Below are positions 17,298 through 27,804 of a stretch of DNA of 64,000 bases, one piece after another. Source of the stretch: Microbacterium lacus (lineage in GTDB: Bacteria > Actinomycetota > Actinomycetes > Actinomycetales > Microbacteriaceae); assembly GCF_039531105.1 (NCBI RefSeq), contig NZ_BAAAPK010000001.1, positions 1,674,001-1,738,000 on the forward strand. The letters run 5' to 3'. The position numbers and the translations under genes were made by a program. The notes beneath the pieces are model-generated. The model had not been told where the DNA came from. It did no database searches and saw nothing but the letters and a program-made list of their open reading frames with translations. Numbering within the stretch: the stretch's first letter is position 1; the number at the start of each line of letters is the position of its first letter.

Positions 17298-17933
17298 ATG
17301 GCGAAGTACACCTTGCCCGACCTCCCCTACGACTTCGCAGCCCTCGAGCCGCACATCAGCGGCAAGATCATGGAGCTGCACCACGACAAGCACCACCAGG
17401 CGTACGTCACCGGCGCCAACACGGCGCTCGAGCAGTTGGCGGAGGCGCGGGAGACCGGCAACCTGGCGAACGTGAACAAGCTCGAGAAGGACCTCGCGTT
17501 CAACCTCGGCGGTCACGTCAACCACTCGATCTTCTGGACGAACCTCGCTCCGGCGAGCGACGGCGGAGGCGGCGAGCCCGAGGGCGAGCTGCAGGCCGCG
17601 ATCACCGAGTTCTTCGGCGGCTTCGACAAGTTCCAGGCCCACTTCACCGCGGCCGCCACCGGCATCCAGGGTTCGGGCTGGGCGGTGCTGAGCTGGGACC
17701 CGATCGGGGAGCAGCTGATCATCCAGCAGCTCTTCGACCAGCAGAGCAACACCGCGCAGGGCACCGTCCCGATCTTCCAGCTGGACATGTGGGAGCACGC
17801 CTTCTACCTGGACTACCTGAACGTCAAGGCCGACTACGTCAAGGCCGTCTGGAACATCGCGAACTGGCAGAACGTCGCGCAGCGCCTCGACGCCGCCCGC
17901 GAGAAGACCTCGGGCCTGCTGGTACTGTCATAG
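17298..17933 (+). CDS. sodA: Superoxide dismutase (Mn/Fe)
   Basis: Converts superoxide to hydrogen peroxide and oxygen. The 211-residue product has the metal ligands of the Fe/Mn family: H28 in MELHHDKHH, the His in GGHVNHSIFW, and Asp and His in DMWEHAFYLDY. GGSG-type surroundings (GIQGSGWAVLSWD) are typical of Mn-preferring actinobacterial enzymes, but metal choice cannot be settled by eye. The start is ATG 17298 with AGGAAGAAG upstream. A TAGGAT at 17231-17236 is a possible -10. A perfect hairpin follows the stop. Confidence 0.97.
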   Translation: MAKYTLPDLPYDFAALEPHISGKIMELHHDKHHQAYVTGANTALEQLAEARETGNLANVNKLEKDLAFNLGGHVNHSIFWTNLAPASDGGGGEPEGELQAAITEFFGGFDKFQAHFTAAATGIQGSGWAVLSWDPIGEQLIIQQLFDQQSNTAQGTVPIFQLDMWEHAFYLDYLNVKADYVKAVWNIANWQNVAQRLDAAREKTSGLLVLS

Positions 17934-19049
<1,116 letters not shown>

Positions 19050-19061
19050 GCGCGCTCTGAC

Positions 19062-20276
19062 ATGCCTCTGCGCACCCTGGAATCGCTGGGTTCGCTCGCC
19101 GGCACGCGGGTCATCGTCCGCTGTGATCTGAACGTCCCCCTGAAGGACGGCCAGATCACGGACGATGGCCGCGTGCGGGCGTCGCTGCCCACCCTGAACG
19201 CGCTCATCCAACAGGGTGCGCGTGTCGTCGTCTGCTCGCACCTGGGTCGCCCCGACGGGGCTCCCGACGCGAAGTACAGCCTCGCCCCCGTTGCGCAGCG
19301 TCTTTCCGAGCTCCTCGGCAAGCCTGTCGCGTTCGCGCGCGACACGGTGGGCGAGTCGGCGCAGGAAGCCGTCGCCGCCCTCGAGGACGGTGATGTCGCC
19401 GTGATCGAGAACCTCCGCTTCAACCCGGGGGAGACCTCGAAGGACGACGCCGAGCGCCGCGCGTTCGCGGAGCAGCTCGCCGGGCTCGGCGACGTGCTGG
19501 TCTCGGACGGATTCGGCGTCGTGCACCGCAAGCAGGCGAGCGTGTACGACCTCGCCGAGATCCGTCCGTCGGCGGCCGGCCTGCTCATCGCGGCCGAGCT
19601 CGACGTGCTGGACCGGCTCACGGAGACCCCGGAGCGCCCGTACACCGTCGTCCTCGGCGGCTCGAAGGTCAGCGACAAGCTCGGCGTGATCTCGCACCTG
19701 CTGCCGCGCGTGAACCGTCTGCTCATCGGCGGCGGGATGCTCTTCACCTTCCTCGCCGCTCAGGGCCACAAGGTCGGCGCGAGCCTGCTCGAAGCCGATC
19801 AGCTCGACACCGTGCGCGAGTACCTGCGCACTGCGCAGGAATCCGGCGTCGAGATCGTGCTGCCCACGGACATCGTCGTGGCATCGAAATTCGGGGCGGA
19901 TGCCGAGCACGTCGTCACCGCGGCGGACGCGATCGAAGACACACCGTTCGGCGCCTCCGGCCTCGGTCTGGACATCGGGCCGGAGACGGCCGCGCGTTTC
20001 GCGGAAGCGATCCGCGAAAGCCGGACCGTGTTCTGGAACGGCCCGATGGGCGTGTTCGAACTCGCTCCGTTCGCCGCCGGCACGAAAGCCGTGGCTCAGG
20101 CGCTCACCGAGGTCGACGGCCTGAGTGTGGTCGGCGGCGGCGACTCCGCGGCGGCGGTGCGGCAGCTCGGATTCCGCGACGACCAGTTCGGTCACATCTC
20201 CACGGGCGGCGGCGCGAGCCTGGAGTTCCTCGAAGGCAAGAAGCTCCCCGGACTGGAGGTCCTCGGATGGTCGTAG
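19062..20276 (+). CDS. pgk: Phosphoglycerate kinase
   Basis: Transfers phosphate from 1,3-bisphosphoglycerate to ADP. The 404-residue product has [14 protein letters not shown] (substrate arginine loop), SHLGRPDG, the hinge and phosphate-binding stretch [33 protein letters not shown], and [13 protein letters not shown] near the C-terminus. [16 protein letters not shown] carries a Val-His where many enzymes have Ala-His. No strong ribosome-binding site precedes ATG 19062, so coupling with gap is likely. It overlaps tpiA by 10 bp. Confidence 0.98.
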   Translation: MPLRTLESLGSLAGTRVIVRCDLNVPLKDGQITDDGRVRASLPTLNALIQQGARVVVCSHLGRPDGAPDAKYSLAPVAQRLSELLGKPVAFARDTVGESAQEAVAALEDGDVAVIENLRFNPGETSKDDAERRAFAEQLAGLGDVLVSDGFGVVHRKQASVYDLAEIRPSAAGLLIAAELDVLDRLTETPERPYTVVLGGSKVSDKLGVISHLLPRVNRLLIGGGMLFTFLAAQGHKVGASLLEADQLDTVREYLRTAQESGVEIVLPTDIVVASKFGADAEHVVTAADAIEDTPFGASGLGLDIGPETAARFAEAIRESRTVFWNGPMGVFELAPFAAGTKAVAQALTEVDGLSVVGGGDSAAAVRQLGFRDDQFGHISTGGGASLEFLEGKKLPGLEVLGWS

Positions 20277-21055
20277 CGCGACTCCCGCTCATCGCGGGCA
20301 ACTGGAAGATGAACCTGGATCACCAGCAGGCGATCGCCTTCGTGCAGAAGCTGCACTGGGCGCTCAAGGAGGCCAAGCACCTCGACGACTCGGTCGAGGT
20401 GGGGATCTTCCCCCCGTTCACCGACCTGCGCACCGTGCAGACGCTGCTGGATGCCGACAAGATCCCGTTCGCCCTCGGCGCGCAGGACCTGTCGACGAAG
20501 GACTCCGGCGCGTACACCGGCGAGGTGTCGGGTGCGTTCCTGTCCAAGCTCAATTGCGCGTACGTGATCATCGGGCACTCCGAGCGTCGCGAGTATCACG
20601 GCGAAACCGACGAGGTCGTGGCCGCGAAGGTGCAGGCGGCGCTGCGGCATTCGCTGGTGCCGGTGATCTGCGTCGGCGAGACCTTGGAGCAGCGCGAGGA
20701 GTCGGGACCCACGGCGATCTCCGTCGGCCAACTCGAGGTGGCGCTGGAGGGCGTCCCGGCCGACGCCGACATCGTGGTGGCCTACGAGCCGGTCTGGGCG
20801 ATCGGGACAGGTCAGGTCGCGTCGCCTGAGCAGGCGCAGGAGGTGTGCGCGAAGCTCCGCGAGGTCGTCGCGGCCAAGCTCGGTCCGGATGCCGGGCAGC
20901 GCACCCGTGTGCTGTACGGCGGATCGGTCAAATCCGCCAACATCGCCAGCTTCATGCGTGAACCCGATGTGGACGGCGCCCTGGTCGGCGGCGCGAGCCT
21001 CGTCGTCGACGAGTTCGCGGCCATCATCAGGTACCAGAAGCACGTCGGCGTCTGA
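20267..21055 (+). CDS. tpiA: Triosephosphate isomerase
   Basis: Interconverts dihydroxyacetone phosphate and glyceraldehyde 3-phosphate. The 262-residue product has GNWKMN (catalytic Lys), [13 protein letters not shown] (catalytic His), the catalytic glutamate in [11 protein letters not shown], and phosphate-binding YGGSVKSAN and [12 protein letters not shown] 20267 lies inside the end of pgk, 10-bp overlap, with CTGGAGGT upstream as ribosome-binding site, which indicates translational coupling. Confidence 0.98.
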   Translation: MVVARLPLIAGNWKMNLDHQQAIAFVQKLHWALKEAKHLDDSVEVGIFPPFTDLRTVQTLLDADKIPFALGAQDLSTKDSGAYTGEVSGAFLSKLNCAYVIIGHSERREYHGETDEVVAAKVQAALRHSLVPVICVGETLEQREESGPTAISVGQLEVALEGVPADADIVVAYEPVWAIGTGQVASPEQAQEVCAKLREVVAAKLGPDAGQRTRVLYGGSVKSANIASFMREPDVDGALVGGASLVVDEFAAIIRYQKHVGV

Positions 21056-21062
21056 CCGCGCT

Positions 21063-21095
21063 TATACTGGGAGATCGTGCGCCCGTGACGGGCGC
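21063..21095 (+). promoter_or_regulatory. secG-rbpA promoter and leader palindrome
   Basis: TATACT (21063-21068) is a good -10 just after tpiA. It is followed, about where the transcript begins, by a 17-bp palindrome of arms GCGCCCGT and ACGGGCGC around a single G (21079-21095). The palindrome could be an operator or an RNA hairpin. Confidence 0.5.
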
Positions 21096-21113
21096 GGTGA
21101 AAGGCGTAGATCT

Positions 21114-21362
21114 GTGCAGATCCTCGAGTTCGTCCTGCAGGTGCTCCTGGGCATCACCAGCCTCCTGCTGACCCTGCTCATCCTGCTCCACAAGGGGCGT
21201 GGTGGCGGTCTGTCCGACATGTTCGGCGGCGGCATGACATCGGCGCTGGGGTCGTCCGGCCTCGCTGAGCGCAACCTCAACCGCTTCACCGTGATCCTCG
21301 CGCTCGCGTGGTTCGTCTCGATCGTGGCCCTCGGCCTGATCACGAAGTTCCAGAGCGTCTGA
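21114..21362 (+). CDS. secG: Preprotein translocase subunit SecG
   Basis: Small membrane subunit of the SecYEG channel. The 82-residue product has two hydrophobic segments (about 6-24 and 58-76) joined by the conserved loop HKGRGGGLSDMFGGG. GTG 21114 is chosen; it follows AAAGGCGTAGATCT, a usable ribosome-binding site. Its stop TGA overlaps the rbpA start ATG by one base. Confidence 0.95.
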   Translation: MQILEFVLQVLLGITSLLLTLLILLHKGRGGGLSDMFGGGMTSALGSSGLAERNLNRFTVILALAWFVSIVALGLITKFQSV

Positions 21363-21718
21363 TGGCCACCGGAGGAAACGCCATCCGCGGCACCCGCGTC
21401 GGTGCCGGGCCCATGGGCGAGCAGGACCACGGCTTCCACGCGGAGCGCATCGCGATCTCCTACTGGGATGCGCTCGGCAACGAGACGATCCGGTACTTCG
21501 CTGCCGGCATCCCCGACGAGGAGATCCCCGAGACGATCGACTCGCCGCACTCCGGCCTTCCCGCCGGACGCGACAAAGAGAATCCGCCGGCCCTGGCGAA
21601 GACCGAGCCGTACAAGACGCACCTCGCCTATGTGAAGGAGCGTCGTACGGAAGAAGAGGCCGAGCAGCTCCTCGACGACGCGCTCAAGCAGCTGCGCGAC
21701 CGTCGCGGCCAGGACTGA
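21362..21718 (+). CDS. rbpA: RNA polymerase-binding protein RbpA
   Basis: Actinobacterial RNA polymerase partner that contacts sigma A and stabilises open complexes. The 118-residue product reads ATGGNAIRGTRVGAGPMGE, then ISYWDALGNETIRYFAAG, then EIPETIDSPHSGLPAGRDK (sigma-interacting end), as in known homologues. The zinc-binding cysteines of Streptomyces RbpA are absent; the mycobacterial protein also lacks them. The ATG overlaps the secG stop (TGATG), so its translation is coupled to secG. A strong hairpin follows. Confidence 0.95.
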   Translation: MATGGNAIRGTRVGAGPMGEQDHGFHAERIAISYWDALGNETIRYFAAGIPDEEIPETIDSPHSGLPAGRDKENPPALAKTEPYKTHLAYVKERRTEEEAEQLLDDALKQLRDRRGQD

Positions 21719-21731
21719 CGCCGAAGCGAAG

Positions 21732-21764
21732 TGAGAAAGGCGCCGCAGTGCGGCGCCTTTCTCA
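21732..21764. terminator. Bidirectional terminator between rbpA and pgl
   Basis: A perfect 15-bp stem (TGAGAAAGGCGCCGC and GCGGCGCCTTTCTCA, 3-nt loop). On the plus strand the 3' arm ends in a short T-rich stretch for rbpA; on the minus strand the stem begins with the pgl stop codon (21764-21762). Confidence 0.8.
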
Positions 21765-22544
21765 GTACTCCTGGTCGATGAGCTCCGGGGGCACCTGCGA
21801 GGCCGCGGCCTCGTCAACGAAGAAGATCGTGCGTCGGCGTCCTTTGGCGCCCGCGGCCGGCACGCTCGCGTAGCTGGCTCCGGCGAGGGCGAGTCCCAGC
21901 GCCGCGGCCTTGTCGGCTCCGGCGAGCACGAGCCACACGCGCCGCGACCCGTTGATGACGGGTCGCGTCAGGGTGATCCGCTCGGGGGGAGGCTTGGGGG
22001 AGTCCCGCACCGCGACGGCGACCTCGTCCGTCAGGAGGATCTCGGGCCGGTCGGGGAAGAGCGAGGCGATGTGACCGTCCGGACCCACGCCGAGGAAGCA
22101 GATGTCGAAGGACGGCCAGGGGGTGCCGTCGTCCTGGGGGAAGCGGGCGAGCTCCGCGGCGTAGCGTGCCGCGCCGCCCTCGAGGTCGATGCCCTCATCG
22201 CTCGCGGGCATGTGGTGGACGTTCGCCGCCGGGATGGTCAGTGCGTCCAGCAGGGCGTCGCGCGCCTGCTTCTCGTTGCGGTCGGGGTGTTCGCGTCCGA
22301 CGAAACGCTCATCGCTCCACCAGAAGTGCACCCGCGACCAGTCGACGCGGTCGCGACGCGGATTCGCGGCTGCGGCGGCCAGGACCGCGGATCCCATCGA
22401 CCCGCCGGTGAGCGACACGTGCACGAGCGCGCCGTCGGCGCCGCACTTGGCAAGGCGATTGAGGAACCGGGTGGCAACGGACTCAGCGAGGGCCGTGGTG
22501 TCGGTGCTGATCACCACGCGCTTCTCGATGACGTAATCAGCCAT
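21762..22544 (-). CDS. pgl: 6-phosphogluconolactonase
   Basis: Hydrolyses 6-phosphogluconolactone to 6-phosphogluconate in the oxidative pentose phosphate pathway. The 260-residue product shows the NagB/DevB-type fold motifs LTGGSMGSAVL, WWSDERFVGREHPDRN and the family block GVGPDGHIASLFP. It is the last gene of a six-gene operon and overlaps opcA by 8 bp; its stop codon lies in the shared terminator. Confidence 0.95.
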   Translation of the reverse strand: MADYVIEKRVVISTDTTALAESVATRFLNRLAKCGADGALVHVSLTGGSMGSAVLAAAAANPRRDRVDWSRVHFWWSDERFVGREHPDRNEKQARDALLDALTIPAANVHHMPASDEGIDLEGGAARYAAELARFPQDDGTPWPSFDICFLGVGPDGHIASLFPDRPEILLTDEVAVAVRDSPKPPPERITLTRPVINGSRRVWLVLAGADKAAALGLALAGASYASVPAAGAKGRRRTIFFVDEAAASQVPPELIDQEY

Positions 22545-23487
22545 GCGTCTCCTGCGTCGCCGGTTCCAAGAGCTCCCAGCCCTCGGTGATCACTCGACCA
22601 TACAGGACGTCGGGATCGAGGCGACGAAGCTCCTCGGCCAGGCACTCGCGGAGCGTGCGCCGCGGCAGGACGAGGTCGTGCTGCGGCTGACCGGGCTGGG
22701 TCAGGCACGCGATCGCAGGGGAGGAGCGCTCGAGAAGGACATCCCCGCTCGCCCGGCTGAGGCGCACGGACTTGATCCCGTCGGCCCACTCGTCCTCGGG
22801 CAGGTAGCGCCAGTCCACCGGCACGTCGAGCATGAGGCGCAGCCACGCGGCCAGCAGGGCCGTGGACGGGGAGCTCGCGGCACCGCGCACCTGAACGGCG
22901 GTCACGGCGTCGTACGGGGGCTGGTCGAGGACCGCCGCAAGCTGCTCGCGCCAGTGCGTGAGCCGCGTCCAGGCGAGATCGGTGTCGCCGGGTGCGTGGT
23001 TCTGTCCGAGCGAGGCCACCCATGCCGACGGGTCCGACTTCGTGGCGGCATCCGTGATGCGTCGTTGCGCGATACGACCGATCGACGTGGTCGACGGCGA
23101 CTCGGGCGTCTTGTTCGGCCACCAGACGACGACGGGGGCATCGGGCAGCAGCAGACCGGTCACGAGGCTCTCGAGATTGCTCTCGCCCGCCTCGCCGAGC
23201 GCGCGGAGCGTCACGACCTCGCTCGCACCGGCGTCGCCACCGACGCGGATCTGCGCGTCCAGCCGGGAGTCGGCATCCGCTCCGTCGACCATGAGCACGA
23301 TCACCCGCATCGGGTGCTCGCGCGAGGCGTCGTTCGCGGCCTCGACGACCTCTTCGAGCGCCGCCTCCCGCGTGAGGATCACCAGGGTCAGGACGCGACC
23401 GAGTGCGACCGCGCCGCCCTCCTCGCGCACGCTGACCAGGGCCCGCGAGATCTTGCTGACGGTCGTGTCGGGCAGGTCGATGATCAC
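22537..23487 (-). CDS. opcA: Glucose-6-phosphate dehydrogenase assembly protein OpcA
   Basis: OpcA is needed for full glucose-6-phosphate dehydrogenase activity in cyanobacteria and actinobacteria. The 316-residue product starts at GTG 23487 behind CTGGAGG. It begins MIIDLPDTTVSKISRALVSVREEGG and contains LLLPDAPVVVWWPNKTPESP and PVDWRYLPEDEWADGIKSVRLSR, recognisable actinobacterial OpcA blocks. Its GTG overlaps the zwf TGA stop (GTGA), so the two are translationally coupled, fitting their partnership. Confidence 0.95.
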   Translation of the reverse strand: MIIDLPDTTVSKISRALVSVREEGGAVALGRVLTLVILTREAALEEVVEAANDASREHPMRVIVLMVDGADADSRLDAQIRVGGDAGASEVVTLRALGEAGESNLESLVTGLLLPDAPVVVWWPNKTPESPSTTSIGRIAQRRITDAATKSDPSAWVASLGQNHAPGDTDLAWTRLTHWREQLAAVLDQPPYDAVTAVQVRGAASSPSTALLAAWLRLMLDVPVDWRYLPEDEWADGIKSVRLSRASGDVLLERSSPAIACLTQPGQPQHDLVLPRRTLRECLAEELRRLDPDVLYGRVITEGWELLEPATQETHG

Positions 23488-25034
23488 GGGCGCCTCCAGG
23501 TGCGTCCATCGCGGGCGAGCATCTCGTCCGCGGATGCCGGACCCCAGGAACCAGGGGCGTACTGCTCGAGCGGGCCGCCCTGCTGCGTCCAGAACTCCTC
23601 GATGGGGTCGAGGATCTTCCAGGACAGCTCGACCTCCTCGTGCCGCGGGAAGAGCGGCGGATCGCCCAGGAGGACGTCGAGGATGAGCCGCTCGTAGGCC
23701 TCGGGGCTCGCCTCCGTGAAGGCGTGACCGTAGCCGAAGTCCATCGTGACGTCGCGCACCTGGGCGCCCGCGCCGGGCACCTTCGAGCCGAAGCGGATCG
23801 TGACGCCCTCGTCGGGCTGCACGCGGATCACGAGGGCGTTCTGCCCTTGACCGGAGGTCTGGCTCCGGGAGAACAGCTGTTCGGGCGCCGTCTTGAAGAC
23901 GACGGCGATCTCGGTGACGCGGCGCCCGAGGCGCTTTCCGGTGCGCAGGTAGAACGGCACCCCCGCCCAGCGCCGCGTGTTGATCTCGAGTGTGATCGCC
24001 GCGTACGTCTCGGTCGTGGACTTGGGGTCCATCCCGTCTTCCTCGAGGAAGCCGAGCACCTTCTCGCCGCCCTGCCAACCGCCGGCGTACTGTCCGCGCG
24101 CCGTCGAGCGCGCCAGGTCGTCCGGAAGCGTGACGGCCGCGAGGACCTTCTCCTTCTCGGCGCGCAGGTTCTTCGCGTCGAACGAGATGGGCTCCTCCAT
24201 CGCGGTGAGCGCGAGGAGCTGCAACAGGTGGTTCTGGATCACGTCGCGGGCGGCTCCGATGCCGTCGTAGTACCCGGCCCGGCCGCCGACGCCGATGTCC
24301 TCGGCCATCGTGATCTGGACGTGGTCGACGTAGTTCGCGTTCCAGATCGGCTCGTAGAGTTCGTTCGCGAATCGGAGGGCCAGGATGTTCTGGACCGTCT
24401 CCTTGCCGAGGTAGTGATCGATGCGGAAGATCGAGTCGGTCGGGAACGTGGAGCGCAGCGCGTCGTTCAGCTCCCGCGCCGAGGCCAGGTCGTGCCCGAA
24501 CGGCTTCTCGATCACGACCCGCCGCCAGCGCTCGGGCCGGTCGGCGGTGTCATCCACGAGGCCCGACGCGCGCAGCTGCTCGGCGACGAGGGCGAACGCC
24601 TTCGGGGGGATGGAGAGGTAGAAGGCGTGGTTGCCCATCGTGCCGCGTTCCACATCGAGGGTGTCCACGGTCTCCCGGAGGCGGCGGAACGCGTCCGGGT
24701 CGTCGAACTCGCCCGAGACGAACTTGATGCCCTGCAGCAGCTGCTGCCACGTCTCCTCGCGGAACTCGGTCCGCGAGTGCTCCTTCACGGCGTCCTTGAC
24801 GACCTCCGCGAAATCCTGGTCCTCCCAGTCCCGGCGCGCGAAGCCCACCAGGGCGAAACCCGGGGGCAGAAGACCGCGATTGGCCAGGTCGTAGACGGCC
24901 GGCATGAGCTTCTTGCGCGACAGGTCGCCGGTCACCCCGAAGATCACGAGGGCGCTGGGCCCGGCGATCCGGTTCAGCCGGTGGTCCTCCGCATCGCGGA
25001 GCGGATTGTGCCCGCGCGAGATCTCTACAGTCAT
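23484..25034 (-). CDS. zwf: Glucose-6-phosphate 1-dehydrogenase
   Basis: Oxidises glucose 6-phosphate with NADP+, the entry to the oxidative pentose phosphate pathway. The 516-residue product has the nucleotide-binding VIFGVTGDLSRKKLMPAVYDL, the catalytic stretch RIDHYLGKETVQNILALRFAN, and the C-terminal PFYLRTGKRLGRRVTEIAV. ATG 25034 is used, 11 bp after pgi; the ribosome-binding site is weak (AGCAGGAT), suggesting coupling to the upstream genes. Confidence 0.97.
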   Translation of the reverse strand: MTVEISRGHNPLRDAEDHRLNRIAGPSALVIFGVTGDLSRKKLMPAVYDLANRGLLPPGFALVGFARRDWEDQDFAEVVKDAVKEHSRTEFREETWQQLLQGIKFVSGEFDDPDAFRRLRETVDTLDVERGTMGNHAFYLSIPPKAFALVAEQLRASGLVDDTADRPERWRRVVIEKPFGHDLASARELNDALRSTFPTDSIFRIDHYLGKETVQNILALRFANELYEPIWNANYVDHVQITMAEDIGVGGRAGYYDGIGAARDVIQNHLLQLLALTAMEEPISFDAKNLRAEKEKVLAAVTLPDDLARSTARGQYAGGWQGGEKVLGFLEEDGMDPKSTTETYAAITLEINTRRWAGVPFYLRTGKRLGRRVTEIAVVFKTAPEQLFSRSQTSGQGQNALVIRVQPDEGVTIRFGSKVPGAGAQVRDVTMDFGYGHAFTEASPEAYERLILDVLLGDPPLFPRHEEVELSWKILDPIEEFWTQQGGPLEQYAPGSWGPASADEMLARDGRTWRRP

Positions 25035-25045
25035 GGATCCTGCTT

Positions 25046-26665
25046 CTACTGGGCGGCTTCGAAGAGCGTGAGCACCTCGGCCTGCGGATCGGTGAGGGTC
25101 AGCGTGACCACCGGGCGGCCGTGCGCGGCGAGCACCGCAGCGTCGCCGGCGGCCTGGGCCCGGATGAGCTGACCGAACGTGAACGGCCGGCCGGGGATCT
25201 CGAGGTCGACGTCCGTCTGCTCGAGGATCTGCAGGAACACGCCCGTCGCCGGGCCGCCCTTGTGGAACTGCCCGGTGGAGTGCAGGAAGCGCGGGCCCCA
25301 CCCGAACGTCGTCGGACGCCCGGAGTCGGCGGCGACGAGTTCGCGCAGGCCCTCGAGCTGCGACAGGCGGTCACGATCCGCGTAGGCCTGGATCGACACG
25401 TAGCCGTCCGCCGGCAGCTGTGCCCAGAGGGCGTCGAGCACCCCGGCCACGGTTCCGGAGGCCGCGAGTGCGGCATCCGACACCCGCACTTCGACGCCGT
25501 CGAGCGCAAGAGCCGGTGCGGTGTCGGCGGGTCGCTCGTCGAGGAGTCCGCGCGCGGCGACCTTGGCCGATTCGACGTCCGGCTGGTCGAACGGGTTGAT
25601 GCCGAGCATACGGCCGGAGATGGCGGTCGCGTACTCCCAGACGATGAACTGCGCCGCCAGCGAGCCGCTGATCAGCACTTCGCCGAAGTGATGCTCGCGG
25701 AAGTGGAACGCGTTCGCCTCGTCGACGAACCGGACGATCTGCAGGTCGGCCGGCGGGTTCTCGACTTCGGGTGAGACGGGGAGAAGGACGACGGGCAGGA
25801 TGCCGGTGCCGTTCTTCCCGGTGGACTCCGCGACGAGCTGCTCGATCCAGTCGGGGAGTCCGACGATGTGCGTGCCGTCGGTGACCAGCCCGAGCTTGTC
25901 GCGTCGCGGATCCCCTCCGGCGATCGCGGCAGCGAGCACCAGAGCAGGGTTCTCGGGGCTGTCGATCGCCACCTCGAGCAGCGTCGCCTCCGCCTCGTCC
26001 AGCAGGGTGGCGATGTCGACGCCCGCGAGGCCGCTCGGGACCAGTCCGAACGCGGTGAGCGCCGAGTATCGACCACCCACCGTCGGATCGGCGTTGAAGA
26101 CGCGGAATCCCTCGGCGCGCGCGGACACGTCCAGCGGCGAGCCGGGGTCGGTCACGATCACGATGCGGCCCGTGGGCTCGATGCCGATGTCGCGGAACGC
26201 GGCCTCGAACACCCGCTTCGCCGAGTCGGTCTCGACGGTGGAGCCGGACTTGGACGACACCACCAGGACGGTCTGCTCGAGTCCGCCTGCCTCGGCATCG
26301 CCGTCGACCGCGGCGAGCACCTGGCTCGGCGCGGTCGAGTCGAGGATCACGAGGGGGACCCCGGAGGTCTGCGCGATCACTTCGGGCGCGAGGGACGATC
26401 CGCCCATGCCCGCCAGCACCACGCGGGTGACGCCCTGCGCGACCAGTTCGGCGCGGAGCGCCTCGATCTCCGGGACGAGCGGACGCGAGACCGAGACGGC
26501 CTGCACCCATCCCAGGCGCTTCGACGCTTCGGGCTCGGCCTCGGGACCCCACAGCGACGAATCGCCGGCGGTGATGCCGGACGCGACCAGATCGGAGATC
26601 AGGCCGGGCAGCGTCTCGTTCACGACCTCCTTGACGTCGCCGGTCAGGTGGATCTCGAAAGCCAT
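25046..26665 (-). CDS. pgi: Glucose-6-phosphate isomerase
   Basis: Interconverts glucose 6-phosphate and fructose 6-phosphate. The 539-residue product has VVLAGMGGSSLAPEV and VVSSKSGSTVET sugar-phosphate-binding loops, DPTVGGRYSALTAFG and GINPFDQPDVESAKV. This is the divergent actinobacterial form found next to transaldolase. Its ATG overlaps the tal TGA by one base. Together with zwf downstream it links glycolysis to the pentose phosphate pathway. Confidence 0.95.
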   Translation of the reverse strand: MAFEIHLTGDVKEVVNETLPGLISDLVASGITAGDSSLWGPEAEPEASKRLGWVQAVSVSRPLVPEIEALRAELVAQGVTRVVLAGMGGSSLAPEVIAQTSGVPLVILDSTAPSQVLAAVDGDAEAGGLEQTVLVVSSKSGSTVETDSAKRVFEAAFRDIGIEPTGRIVIVTDPGSPLDVSARAEGFRVFNADPTVGGRYSALTAFGLVPSGLAGVDIATLLDEAEATLLEVAIDSPENPALVLAAAIAGGDPRRDKLGLVTDGTHIVGLPDWIEQLVAESTGKNGTGILPVVLLPVSPEVENPPADLQIVRFVDEANAFHFREHHFGEVLISGSLAAQFIVWEYATAISGRMLGINPFDQPDVESAKVAARGLLDERPADTAPALALDGVEVRVSDAALAASGTVAGVLDALWAQLPADGYVSIQAYADRDRLSQLEGLRELVAADSGRPTTFGWGPRFLHSTGQFHKGGPATGVFLQILEQTDVDLEIPGRPFTFGQLIRAQAAGDAAVLAAHGRPVVTLTLTDPQAEVLTLFEAAQ

Positions 26666-27792
26666 CAGACTGCGGATGCCGCAGCGGCGGGACCGGCGAG
26701 GGCCTGGGCGACCGTGTCCTTGAGCTCGTGCCAGGACGCGATGAACTTCTCGACGCCTTCGTCCTCGAGCACTTGGGTGACGTCGGCGAAGTCGACGCCG
26801 ACCCCGGCGAGCGCCGCGAAGACCGCGTGTGCGTCGTCGTAGTTCCCGGTGATCGTGTCGCCGGTGACCACACCGTGGTCGAACGTGGCCTCGAGGGTCT
26901 TCTCCGGCATCGTGTTGACCGTTCCGGCCGCGACGAGCTCCGTGACGTAGAGGGTGTCCGGCAGCGCCGGGTCCTTCACTCCGGTCGACGCCCACAGGGG
27001 ACGCTGTACGTTCGCGCCGGCTTCACGAAGGGCGGCGACGCGCGGGGTGGCGAACTCGCCCTCGAACAGCTCGTAGGCCAGACGCGCGTTCGCGACGCCC
27101 GCCTTGCTCTTGAGCGCCTCCGCCTCGGGCGTGCCGATCGCGCTGAGCCGCTTGTCGACCTCGGTGTCCACCCGAGAGACGAAGAACGACGCGACGGAGT
27201 GGATGCCGGACAGGTCGATGCCCGCCTCCTTCGCCTTCTCGAGGCCGGCCAGGTACGCGTCGATCACCTCGGCGTAGCGCTCCAGGCTGAAGATCAGGGT
27301 GACGTTCACCGAGATGCCGGCGCCGATGACCTCGGTGATCGCCGGCAGTCCGGCCAGGGTCGCCGGGATCTTGATGAGCGCGTTGGGACGGTCCACCGTC
27401 GCCCACAGCTCCTTGGCCTGCGCGACGGTCGCCTCGGTGTCGTGGGCGAGGTCGGGGGAGACCTCGATCGAGACGCGGCCGTCGACGCCGCCCGTCGCGT
27501 CGTAGACGGGACGGAAGATGTCGGATGCCGCGCGGACATCGTCGGTGGTGAGGGTGAAGATCGCGTCGTCCACGGTCGCCCCGCTGCGCGCGAGGTCGCC
27601 GATCTGGCCCGCGTACGAGTCCGATCCGGAGCCGATCGCCCCGGCGAAGATCGTCGGGTTCGTGGTGACGCCCACGACGTTGCGCGTGGCGATCAGGTCG
27701 GCGAGGTTGCCGGTGATGATCCGGGACCGGGACAGGTCGTCCAGCCAGATGCTGACGCCGGCGTCGGAGAGATTCTTGGTGGGAGTGCTCAT
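26665..27792 (-). CDS. tal: Transaldolase
   Basis: Transfers a dihydroxyacetone unit between sugar phosphates in the non-oxidative pentose phosphate pathway. The 375-residue product has [25 protein letters not shown], the Schiff-base lysine in [11 protein letters not shown], and [18 protein letters not shown], matching the long actinobacterial class. ATG 27792 has an excellent AAGGAG ribosome-binding site 9 nt upstream. It lies 12 bp after tkt in the operon. Confidence 0.97.
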   Translation of the reverse strand: MSTPTKNLSDAGVSIWLDDLSRSRIITGNLADLIATRNVVGVTTNPTIFAGAIGSGSDSYAGQIGDLARSGATVDDAIFTLTTDDVRAASDIFRPVYDATGGVDGRVSIEVSPDLAHDTEATVAQAKELWATVDRPNALIKIPATLAGLPAITEVIGAGISVNVTLIFSLERYAEVIDAYLAGLEKAKEAGIDLSGIHSVASFFVSRVDTEVDKRLSAIGTPEAEALKSKAGVANARLAYELFEGEFATPRVAALREAGANVQRPLWASTGVKDPALPDTLYVTELVAAGTVNTMPEKTLEATFDHGVVTGDTITGNYDDAHAVFAALAGVGVDFADVTQVLEDEGVEKFIASWHELKDTVAQALAGPAAAASAV

Positions 27793-27804
27793 GCGTGTGT
27801 CTCC

